Positions 16,037 to 23,097 of a DNA stretch of 64,000 nucleotides are shown here, one piece after another. The stretch is from positions 1,426,001 to 1,490,000 of the forward strand of contig NZ_BMYZ01000001.1 of NCBI RefSeq assembly GCF_014652535.1, read 5' to 3'. The notes beneath the pieces are model-generated. The model was given only the letters and a program-made list of their open reading frames with translations, was not told the origin of the DNA and ran no database searches. The stretch is from Cellvibrio zantedeschiae. GTDB lineage: Bacteria; Pseudomonadota; Gammaproteobacteria; Pseudomonadales; Cellvibrionaceae. Position numbers and translations under genes: made by a program. Position 1 is the first letter of the stretch; each line of letters begins with the position of its first letter.

Positions 16037-16492
16037 ATGAACGAAGCAGATAAAGTTGAAGCGATTAAAGCCTTAAATCGCATTATGGAAACGGAATTGG
16101 CTGGCGTGGTGAAATACACGCATTATTCGTTAATGGTGTTTGGCTACAATCGCATTCCTATAGTTTCATGGTTAAAAGGAAATGCTGATGAAAGCCTTGT
16201 ACACGCGCACAGAGCGGGGGAGTTGCTTACCTTGTTAGGCGGGCATCCATCGTTAAAAATCGGTTCCCTGCTGGAAACAGAAAAACATGATATTGGCGAT
16301 ATTCTGCGCGAAAGCCTGGAGCATGAAACCTCTGCGATCAAGTCCTATTACGAGCTGTTAAGAATCGCAGAGGGCAAATCCATTTTACTTGAAGAATATG
16401 CACGTGAAATGATCGTGCAGGAAGAGCTTCATCTTGATGAGGTCGACAAAATGCTGCGTCGTCCCGGTGAAATCGCTGCCTTTCAATCTTGA
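16037..16492 (+). CDS. Ferritin-like (bacterioferritin family) di-iron protein
   Basis: A 151-residue four-helix protein from the ATG at 16037, which has GAGGG upstream; the frame is open from 15980 but the extra residues are not family-like. Ferroxidase-type ligands appear in order: METELAGVVKYTHYS (helix A), ADESLVHAHRAGE (helix B), LEHETSAIKSYYELL (helix C) and VQEELHLDEVDKML (helix D). The methionine that ligates haem in E. coli Bfr (EMKHAD) is not present in helix B (DESLVHAH), so it is probably a non-haem form. Iron storage or detoxification in the cytoplasm is expected. Confidence 0.85.
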   Translation: MNEADKVEAIKALNRIMETELAGVVKYTHYSLMVFGYNRIPIVSWLKGNADESLVHAHRAGELLTLLGGHPSLKIGSLLETEKHDIGDILRESLEHETSAIKSYYELLRIAEGKSILLEEYAREMIVQEELHLDEVDKMLRRPGEIAAFQS

Positions 16493-16891
16493 TCCTTATC
16501 TACAAGTTACTCATTGCGCTGCAAAGGATTGCGGCAAAGTCCTTATTTTCCTGCCTTTACCTCCAGCTCAACTTTTGATCTCTCCAGCTCACGACAGCTA
16601 GCTTCTCGCCATAGCAAATTCATTGGTGGGCGAGTGCGCTTATCCCGCTTGGATCACTGTCTATATAAATGGACGGTTCATCTTCTCCAGGATTTGTGGC
16701 ATCTCAAGTCTTGACAGGGTTTTGCCGCTCAATGATAATAATGAGAATCTGTTTCATTTGAAATATCTTGCTTTTGGTCAATATAAGTCATTTGTTACTT
16801 TAAGGCGTTTGCTACTGGAGAGCATTTGGCATCTTCTACTTATTAGTCGCGCCACATTCACTTATTCAAACTCTTATTGGGAGCGGGCTCC
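16493..16891. other. Intergenic region upstream of the PepSY-receptor operon
   Basis: About 400 bases without a convincing gene; frames at 16514-16714 and 16623-16895 have no family-like content. The only clear content is a sigma-70-type promoter with an overlapping Fur box near 16711-16749, listed separately. Confidence 0.6.
16711..16749 (+). promoter_or_regulatory. Sigma-70-type promoter overlapped by a Fur box
   Basis: TTGACA at 16711-16716, a 17-base spacer, then GATAAT at 16734-16739. A Fur-like site, AATGATAATAATGAGAATC (16731-16749), covers the -10 element. This predicts iron-repressed transcription of the PepSY gene and probably the receptor gene after it. Confidence 0.7.
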
Positions 16892-17188
16892 ATGAAAAAA
16901 TTTATGTCTATCGCTGTTGGTTTAAGCCTTTTTGCAAGTGCGCAGGTGTTTGCTCATGCGGATATGGAGTGCACGGATAAACCTAAAACTCAATGGTTAC
17001 ACCCACTCGAGATACAAAAGAAAATCGTTAACGAATATGGTTTCGCCATTAAAAAATTCCAGGAGTCGGGCAGCTGCTACGAAATTTACGGCTGGGGCTT
17101 AAGCAAAGATGGCAAAAAATTCGAAGAAATTGAAGTCTATTTCAATCCAGTTACTGGCGAAATTGTTAAAAAGAAATTTAGAGATTGA
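16892..17188 (+). CDS. Small periplasmic PepSY-domain protein
   Basis: A 98-residue protein from the ATG at 16892. It has a signal peptide (MKKFMSIAVGLSLFASA, cut near VFAHA) and a short PepSY-like domain in which LEIQKKIVNEYGFAIKKFQ and FEEIEVYFNPVTGEIVKK are the diagnostic helix and strand pair. Two cysteines (in MECTD and GSCYEI) may form a disulfide. PepSY proteins of this size often accompany TonB receptors and ferric-reductase-like proteins. It lies 134 bases before the receptor, downstream of an iron-responsive promoter. Confidence 0.78.
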   Translation: MKKFMSIAVGLSLFASAQVFAHADMECTDKPKTQWLHPLEIQKKIVNEYGFAIKKFQESGSCYEIYGWGLSKDGKKFEEIEVYFNPVTGEIVKKKFRD

Positions 17189-17249
17189 TTAGGCGCAGGC
17201 TCAGTGCCCAGCAAAATTTATAGGCAGAAATTACTAGCTCAACAAGAAT

Positions 17250-17283
17250 GCTTCTCTTGATAGAAATTTCTCTCAATAGAAGC
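17250..17283. promoter_or_regulatory. 34-bp imperfect palindrome in the receptor leader
   Basis: GCTTCTCTTGATAGAAA (17250-17266) pairs with TTTCTCTCAATAGAAGC (17267-17283) with two mismatches and no loop. It lies 39 bases before the receptor ATG. It could be an operator or form a leader hairpin; it does not match Fur sites well. Confidence 0.5.
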
Positions 17284-17322
17284 TTCAAAAGAAATACACA
17301 CACTTACTATCAGGTAGTTAGA

Positions 17323-19677
17323 ATGAAGAATCAGAGTTCAAAATTTAACCTTGACGCAGCAAAACCATCAATGGTTAAAAGCAGCCTTGCTTTGAGTATT
17401 GCCGCTGCAATGTTGTTGCCTTTAGGCGCAGTTGCAGAAGAAGCTAAAGCAACTAAAGATCAAGCAGAAAGCAAAAAAGTATTGAACACTGTAAAAGTTC
17501 AAGCGACTGCACTTGAAGCAAATCCAAATGCACAACCCGGTGTTCCTTACAAAGCACAACTCTCTGGTGATGAGCGTCATACTCGTCCGATTGCTGAAAC
17601 TCCACAAAATATTACTGTCTTGACCAAAGCAGAAATTGAAGAATCTGGTTACACAGATTTGCGCGCAATTCTCGATGCACAACCCGGTATTACTTTAGGT
17701 ACTGGTGAAAACGGCAATGCCTTCGGTGACCGTTATATTATTCGCGGCCAGGAAGTGCGCAGCGATATTTTCGTTGATGGCTTGCGTGATCCAGGCATGA
17801 CGACTCGTGAAAGTTTCGCAGTAGAACAACTTGAAATTACCAAAGGTCCTAACTCAAGTTTTGCTGGCCGTGGTAGTTCGGGCGGTGCGGTAAATGCCAT
17901 CACCAAACAAGCGACAGCTGATTATGATTACACCAGTTTAACTGCTGGCGTAGGTACTGATGGTTATCACCGTGTTACTTTGGATAGCAATCAGGCGTTG
18001 ACCGATGAATTAGCGATTCGCGCGAATTTATTAACGGCAAAAGAAGATGTACCTGATCGTGATCCTGCGTATCGCGAGCGTAAAGGCGTTGCAGTTTCCG
18101 GCTTCTACAATCCAACTGAAGAGTTTGAAATGACTCTGGATTATTACGGCTTGGACGCAAAAGATAATCCGGATTTGGGCAGCTATTTGGTGGGTAATGT
18201 TCCCAACCGTAAACCTGCTGACGATGCTCCGGTTTACGCACAGAAACAAGATTTCCTTGAGTCTGATGTGGATACACTTACTGCGCGTTTGAAATATCGT
18301 TTCAATTCAGATTTGCGCATTACCAACATCACTCGTAAAGGTACTTCTGATAACGGATATGTTGCGACTGGTGCGCGTGCTGCGACTACTAATGCTAAAG
18401 ATCCAAACGGTGCTTACTCGACTGTAACTCTGAGTACTCACCAGGGTTGGCAAGAAGTTGATTACTTTGCCAACCAAACCAATTTGTTTATTGATAAAGA
18501 AATCGGTGGCTTAAAACACGAATTTATTATCGGTGCTGAATATACTGATCATGCTGTATTGAACGGCAACTACACCGTGACCAACTCTGGTCAAAATTGT
18601 TTTACCTCCAACGTTGCAGCGGCAAATGGCTGGTGTGTAATTGATAAATCCGGCAAAGAAATTGCCAACATTAATAAAGTAATGAACCGCAACATTACCA
18701 AAAGCACTTGGGACACTGATTGGGCGGTAAAGGCAAAATCATTGTCGATTATGGATACTGTTGATCTGAACGATCAGTGGAGCGTGTTTGCAGGTATTCG
18801 TGCAGATAGATTTGATTTTGATTTGGGCACGCAATCTGCTGCGCTTGTTAAAGCTAAATACGATTACTCAGACACCTTGACCAACAGTCACTTGGGTGTG
18901 GTCTATGACATCAATGATGTTGGCAATGTGTATTTTACCTGGTCAACTGCAGCTGACATTAACGGCGGTGAATCTGACGTAGGCACCAGCAGCGGTTACG
19001 GCGGCACTGTGATTTATAACGGTAGCGTTGCCGGTGCAAAACCAGAGCGCTCAGACAATTACGAATTGGGCACCAAGTGGAATCTATTTGATGAAACCTT
19101 ATTGTTGACCGGTGCTATTTTCCAGGTAACAAAATCTGACGTAATGGAAGGTGCTAACTACGATTCAGTAGGTACTTTCAATACGGGCGAGATTCGTGTT
19201 CGCGGTATCGAGTTTGGTGCTAGCGGTCAAGTTACTGATAAGTTAACTACCCAAGCGGGTATTACTTATATGGATGCAGAAGTATTGGAATCCGCAACTG
19301 CTGCTAACGTGGGTAAAACCATCAGTAACTTTGCTGACTTGTCTGTAAACGTACAATTGAAATATCAATTCACCGAGAAATTCAGCTTGGGCGGTGCATG
19401 GAAATATGAAGGTAAAAAGTTCGCGGGTCAGCCTGATACAGCAGCTGTTTACACCACACTGGCTGCAACGGGTAATTATTACTACGCGCAACCCATTCCA
19501 GCTTATTCAGTGTTTGATTTGTTCGCGACCTACGATTTCAGCAAAAACCTGGATCTACGTTTGAACATTGGTAACGCAACTGACAAGGATTATTACCTTG
19601 CAGCTTACCGTTCTGGCTCCTTTGTTTATAAAGGCGATGCACGTACAACACGTGTTACGGTAAACTACAATTTCTAA
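17323..19677 (+). CDS. TonB-dependent siderophore receptor (PiuA-like)
   Basis: A 784-residue outer-membrane receptor from the ATG at 17323; the frame is open from 17248. The signal peptide ends near GAVAEE. A plug domain (about 60-200) has RPIAETPQNITVLTKAEIEE, then IIRGQEVRSDIFVDGLRDPG, VEQLEITKGPNSSFAGRGSSGGAVN. The rest is a 22-strand barrel ending in VTVNYNF with the expected C-terminal Phe. The plug motifs match the catecholate/ferric-siderophore receptor class (TIGR01783 type). Neighbouring piuC-like and cytochrome b genes support a PiuA-like role in iron-siderophore uptake; the ligand is unknown. Confidence 0.93.
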   Translation: MKNQSSKFNLDAAKPSMVKSSLALSIAAAMLLPLGAVAEEAKATKDQAESKKVLNTVKVQATALEANPNAQPGVPYKAQLSGDERHTRPIAETPQNITVLTKAEIEESGYTDLRAILDAQPGITLGTGENGNAFGDRYIIRGQEVRSDIFVDGLRDPGMTTRESFAVEQLEITKGPNSSFAGRGSSGGAVNAITKQATADYDYTSLTAGVGTDGYHRVTLDSNQALTDELAIRANLLTAKEDVPDRDPAYRERKGVAVSGFYNPTEEFEMTLDYYGLDAKDNPDLGSYLVGNVPNRKPADDAPVYAQKQDFLESDVDTLTARLKYRFNSDLRITNITRKGTSDNGYVATGARAATTNAKDPNGAYSTVTLSTHQGWQEVDYFANQTNLFIDKEIGGLKHEFIIGAEYTDHAVLNGNYTVTNSGQNCFTSNVAAANGWCVIDKSGKEIANINKVMNRNITKSTWDTDWAVKAKSLSIMDTVDLNDQWSVFAGIRADRFDFDLGTQSAALVKAKYDYSDTLTNSHLGVVYDINDVGNVYFTWSTAADINGGESDVGTSSGYGGTVIYNGSVAGAKPERSDNYELGTKWNLFDETLLLTGAIFQVTKSDVMEGANYDSVGTFNTGEIRVRGIEFGASGQVTDKLTTQAGITYMDAEVLESATAANVGKTISNFADLSVNVQLKYQFTEKFSLGGAWKYEGKKFAGQPDTAAVYTTLAATGNYYYAQPIPAYSVFDLFATYDFSKNLDLRLNIGNATDKDYYLAAYRSGSFVYKGDARTTRVTVNYNF

Positions 19678-19695
19678 TCCCCAGTTGACCAGAGA

Positions 19696-19719
19696 GCCGG
19701 GCTTAGCCCGGCTTTTTTT
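19696..19719 (+). terminator. Terminator-like hairpin directly abutting the next start codon
   Basis: GCCGGGC (19696-19702), TTA loop, GCCCGGC (19706-19712), then seven T residues (19713-19719). The ATG of the next gene is the very next base (19720). It looks like a rho-independent terminator or attenuator inside the operon. Confidence 0.8.
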
Positions 19720-20835
19720 ATGAGCGAAAAACAGCAATTATTGTCGCCGTTAAATTACATTCCCGCTGATATCCAATCCGCACAGGATTACGAATATCTG
19801 GCGCGGCGTTTTATTGCAGCGCCGAACTATGAATATATCGCAGGCGGTAGTGGCCGCGATCAAACTCTTGCAAGCAATCTCGCTGCATTTAATAAATGGG
19901 CGGTGTGTCCGCGTATTTTGTGTGATGTGACCAAAGGGCATACAGGTTTTAATTTATTAAATCGCGAATACGCACATCCCATTTTTCTTGCACCTGTGGC
20001 TTATCAAAAACTCGCACACCCACTGGGTGAGATTGAAAGCGCACGCGCAGCAGAAGCTATGCAAAGCTGTTTTATTAGCAGCACTCTTGCTACCCAAAGT
20101 TTAGAAACTATTGCCGCTACTGGCGCAGAAGCAAAATGGTTTCAGTTATATTTTCAACCGAAACTCGAAGCAACGCTCGATTTGGTTCGCCGCGCAGAAA
20201 CTGCCGGTTACAGCGCCTTGGTTGTTACGGTGGATGCATCCATTCGCATGCCGAGCCTGGGTGCTTTGCGCGCACAATTTAAAATGCCTGATGAATGTGT
20301 TGCAGTAAACGTGCAGCACTATGAAATAAATCCGTCTGCAGAAATTGCTGCAAATGAAAGCCGGATTTTCCAAGGTGCTATGCGTGAAGCTCCTACATGG
20401 GCTGATTTGGAATGGTTAATCAGTGAAACTAATTTGCCCGTAATTGTGAAAGGTGTATTGCATCCAGTAGATGCTTTAAAGCTAAAAAATGTGGGCGCTG
20501 CCGGTATTGTTGTTTCTAATCACGGTGGTCGCAGTTTGGATGGCGCACCCGCAAGTCTTGATTGCCTTGCTGCTATTCGCGCAGCAGTGGGTGATGATTA
20601 TCCGGTATTGTTTGATAGTGGTATTCGTTCAGGCCTGGATATTTTTAAGGCCATTGCATTGGGTGCGGATGCAGTATTAATTGGGCGCTTGCAAGTTTAT
20701 GCGCTCAGTGTTGCAGGAGCGCTCGGCGTTGCGCATATGTTGCGATTGCTGCGCGAAGAATTGGAGCTTTGCATGGCGCAAACAGGTTGTGCAACCTTGG
20801 ATGATATTCGCAATACACGCTTGCAATCGGCGTGA
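19720..20835 (+). CDS. FMN-dependent alpha-hydroxy-acid dehydrogenase/oxidase
   Basis: A 371-residue TIM-barrel flavoenzyme of the lactate oxidase/LldD/glycolate oxidase family. Visible landmarks: [16 protein letters not shown] (N-terminal FMN region), [21 protein letters not shown] with the FMN-contact lysine, [10 protein letters not shown] with the catalytic histidine, and [26 protein letters not shown] (phosphate site). It would oxidise an L-2-hydroxy acid to a 2-oxo acid. The start is odd: the ATG follows a terminator T-run with no Shine-Dalgarno visible, and no better internal start was found. Its place between the receptor and piuC suggests a link to iron or siderophore metabolism, but the substrate is unknown. 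Confidence 0.88.
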   Translation: MSEKQQLLSPLNYIPADIQSAQDYEYLARRFIAAPNYEYIAGGSGRDQTLASNLAAFNKWAVCPRILCDVTKGHTGFNLLNREYAHPIFLAPVAYQKLAHPLGEIESARAAEAMQSCFISSTLATQSLETIAATGAEAKWFQLYFQPKLEATLDLVRRAETAGYSALVVTVDASIRMPSLGALRAQFKMPDECVAVNVQHYEINPSAEIAANESRIFQGAMREAPTWADLEWLISETNLPVIVKGVLHPVDALKLKNVGAAGIVVSNHGGRSLDGAPASLDCLAAIRAAVGDDYPVLFDSGIRSGLDIFKAIALGADAVLIGRLQVYALSVAGALGVAHMLRLLREELELCMAQTGCATLDDIRNTRLQSA

Positions 20836-20854
20836 AAATTATGGGAGCTGGCCG

Positions 20855-21538
20855 GTGCTACTGATTATTGAAAACCTTTTAAGCAAAGATGAAGTAAAGC
20901 AATTCCGTTCGCACATGGAGCAGGCCGCTTGGGAACCCGGCGTTAAAACTGCGGGGAGTCTGGCGCGGTCGGCAAAACAAAATTTACAGCTCGATGACGC
21001 ATCAGAATTAGCTACAAGTTTACGTAATCACATTTTGCGTAAACTGGGCCAACATTCTTTATTTATTTCTGCGGCGCTGCCTGGAAAAATATATCCACCC
21101 AAGTTCAATTGTTACACCAACGGTGGTACCTACGGCACTCATATTGATAGTGCGATTATGCCTGTGCCTGGCACCAATTTGAGTGTGCGTGGAGATCTAT
21201 CAGCCACGCTGTTTTTATCTGAGCCCAACGAATATGTTGGCGGTGAATTGGAAATTGACGGTGTCTTGGGTGGCGAAGGAATCAAGCTGGCCGCAGGCGA
21301 TATGGTGCTTTATTCCTCGGGTTTTGAGCATCGCGTAAATCCTGTTACCCAAGGCGCGCGTTTCGCATCGTTTTTTTGGGTTGAGAGTTACGTGCGCGAT
21401 GAAAAACAACGCGCGATTTTATTCGATCTCGATCAAACCATTCAAAAGCTAACGCCCAAGTTAGAAGCTGGCGATAAAGAGTTGCTTAAATTGACGGGGC
21501 TTTATCACAACTTGTTGCGTGCATGGGCAACAACATGA
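20855..21538 (+). CDS. piuC: Fe(II)/2-oxoglutarate-dependent PKHD-type hydroxylase, PiuC/YbiX family
   Basis: 227 residues from the GTG at 20855, which has GGGAG seven to eight bases upstream. The open frame extends back to 20681, but that part overlaps the previous gene. The double-stranded beta-helix metal site is present: [10 protein letters not shown] (HxD) and [11 protein letters not shown] (distal His), with the 2-oxoglutarate arginine in GARFASFFW. Length matches E. coli YbiX (about 225). YbiX/PiuC genes are nearly always next to fiu/piuA-type receptors; the substrate is not established. Its stop overlaps the next start (ATGA). Confidence 0.92.
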   Translation: MLLIIENLLSKDEVKQFRSHMEQAAWEPGVKTAGSLARSAKQNLQLDDASELATSLRNHILRKLGQHSLFISAALPGKIYPPKFNCYTNGGTYGTHIDSAIMPVPGTNLSVRGDLSATLFLSEPNEYVGGELEIDGVLGGEGIKLAAGDMVLYSSGFEHRVNPVTQGARFASFFWVESYVRDEKQRAILFDLDQTIQKLTPKLEAGDKELLKLTGLYHNLLRAWATT

Positions 21539-22089
21539 ACGACAATAAAATAATACTATGGGATCCGCTGGTTCGACTTTTCCATTGGTCTATCGCAGGT
21601 GTTTTTGTAGCGAATTATTGGATAAATGAAACGGGCGAAGATTGGCACGAATGGCTTGGCTATTTTGCAGTGTGCTGGTTGTTGGTTCGATTTGTGTGGG
21701 GCTTTTTGGCAAAAGGCGCTGCACGCTGGTCAGATTTTTTTCCAACTTATAGCCGTCTAAAGTTGCATCTTCACGCATTAATCAAACGCGAAGATTATCA
21801 CCGCCTGGGCCATTCTCCACTTGGGGCGCTCGTCATGATTTTAATGATGTTACTCATTTTGGTGTTGGGTATTAGCGGTTTTATGATGGAAGAAATTGAT
21901 TATTTCTGGGGCGAGGATTGGGTTCAGGATTTACATGGCTGGTGCGCTCACGCACTCTTATGTTTGGTATTTATTCACTTAGGTGCCGCACTTTTTGAAA
22001 GTTATAGGCTCAAGGAAAATCTTCCGCTGTCTATGATTACGGGTAAGCGAAAATCCATTACCACAAAATCACCTAAACCAAATTCTTAG
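21535..22089 (+). CDS. Membrane cytochrome b (b561/Ni-Fe-hydrogenase-type b subunit)
   Basis: The ATG at 21535 overlaps the piuC stop, giving 184 residues; an in-frame ATG at 21523 also exists. The protein has four membrane segments with paired histidines: [16 protein letters not shown] (helix 1), [17 protein letters not shown] (helix 2), [20 protein letters not shown] (helix 3) and [21 protein letters not shown] (helix 4). These fit haem-b ligation in the cytochrome b561/HyaC family. In this operon it may pass electrons to a periplasmic acceptor such as a ferric siderophore, which is inference. It ends tail-to-tail with the next, leftward gene. Confidence 0.87.
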   Translation: MNDNKIILWDPLVRLFHWSIAGVFVANYWINETGEDWHEWLGYFAVCWLLVRFVWGFLAKGAARWSDFFPTYSRLKLHLHALIKREDYHRLGHSPLGALVMILMMLLILVLGISGFMMEEIDYFWGEDWVQDLHGWCAHALLCLVFIHLGAALFESYRLKENLPLSMITGKRKSITTKSPKPNS

Positions 22090-22811
22090 TGATTTAACAA
22101 TTGCTGATATTCCCCGGTTTCTTTCAGTATTTTAATTCCTTGATCGAGTTTTTTCGCATTTTCTTCTGATTGAGGATTTTTGCGTGAGAAGGCGAGGTAA
22201 ATATCACTGGTGTGATTAAACATACCTTTTTGGATTGCGTCTTGCTGTAAACCCATATCTTTCAAGGTTTGGTTTGCTTCCTCCTCAAACATAAGCGCGG
22301 CGTCTATTCGGCCCTGTTGCAACATGCGGATCAATTGCACTTGCCGTGGTACTTTCACTTCCTTAAATCGTTGGCGTTCATGTTCGTAGGTGTCGCCATA
22401 TTCGTAATCAATAATGCAACCCACACGAAAGCCATCGGGTAGGGCGCTTGGCGTTTTGAATTTTGTTTTCGTTTTGCTCGCAAAATACCAATAAGCTTTA
22501 GCTTGCAAAATGGGTTCTTTGCCAAAAATAAATTCTTGCTCAGTATTTTGCTGGCGCGTCACGTTGTAACCCGCATCCAAAAGCCCTGCTTTTACATCCT
22601 GCAATACGCGCGCGTAGTTGCGCACTTGAATTTTGGTTGTGATCCCCACTTTAGCGAAGGCGGCTTTAATAATGTTGGTGGAAATGCCTTCCCCATTTTT
22701 ATCGCTGTAGGGTGGCCAGGAGTCTTCCGCGCCAAGCACAAGTTGAGTTTGGCCGAAACTCAGACTTGGCAAGGCGAGGGTGAACATGGTGAGAAGTAGG
22801 CAGAGTTTCAT
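22086..22811 (-). CDS. Periplasmic solute-binding protein, family 3
   Basis: A 241-residue protein with a signal peptide (MKLCLLLTMFTLALPSLSFG). It has the bacterial extracellular solute-binding family 3 pattern: LVLGAEDSWPPYSDKNGEG at the start of the mature protein, LDAGYNVTRQQNTEQEFIFG, then a hinge and QLIRMLQQGRIDAALMFEEEAN. No ABC permease or ATPase is adjacent, so it may act as an orphan binding protein or as a sensor-like protein. Ligand unknown. It overlaps the cytochrome b gene end by 4 bases. Confidence 0.85.
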   Translation of the reverse strand: MKLCLLLTMFTLALPSLSFGQTQLVLGAEDSWPPYSDKNGEGISTNIIKAAFAKVGITTKIQVRNYARVLQDVKAGLLDAGYNVTRQQNTEQEFIFGKEPILQAKAYWYFASKTKTKFKTPSALPDGFRVGCIIDYEYGDTYEHERQRFKEVKVPRQVQLIRMLQQGRIDAALMFEEEANQTLKDMGLQQDAIQKGMFNHTSDIYLAFSRKNPQSEENAKKLDQGIKILKETGEYQQLLNH

Positions 22812-22920
22812 TATAAGTTTTTAAATGCGTTTTTTTGCAGTGTAGTAGGGAATGAGTGCTTGTGGTCATTTTTTAGTCCCTTTATTCCTATCCTCACAAA
22901 TGATATTAATTCTTATTTGT

Positions 22921-22942
22921 ATTGATAATAATTATCATTTGA
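22921..22942. promoter_or_regulatory. Fur box upstream of the second receptor operon
   Basis: Contains the perfect palindrome TGATAATAATTATCA at 22923-22937 within a 19-21-bp Fur-like site. It lies between the divergent binding-protein gene (start 22811) and the receptor gene (start 23098). Confidence 0.8.
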
Positions 22943-23033
22943 GTTAAATTATCGAAATAAAATAACGAAAAGGTACTTAAGTTTGTTGAGTGCCCGAAAA
23001 AAAATCCCGAAAGGGATTTATTTTTAACTTTAA

Positions 23034-23055
23034 ATAGTAATGATTATCAATAATG
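23034..23055. promoter_or_regulatory. Second Fur-like site near the receptor start
   Basis: AGTAATGATTATCAATAAT at 23035-23054 region, about 44 bases before the receptor ATG. It has one good GATTATCA half and a weaker partner. Confidence 0.6.
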
Positions 23056-23097
23056 TTTGAGATTAAATATCTTCAATTTTAAGGAATGGGACTAAGT

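Noticed and set aside
16514-16895. Two rightward open frames in the region before the PepSY gene
   Set aside because: They cover the promoter and Fur box and encode no recognisable protein.
20681-20854. N-terminal extension of the PiuC frame
   Set aside because: It overlaps the end of the dehydrogenase gene; the GTG at 20855 has a good ribosome site and matches family length.
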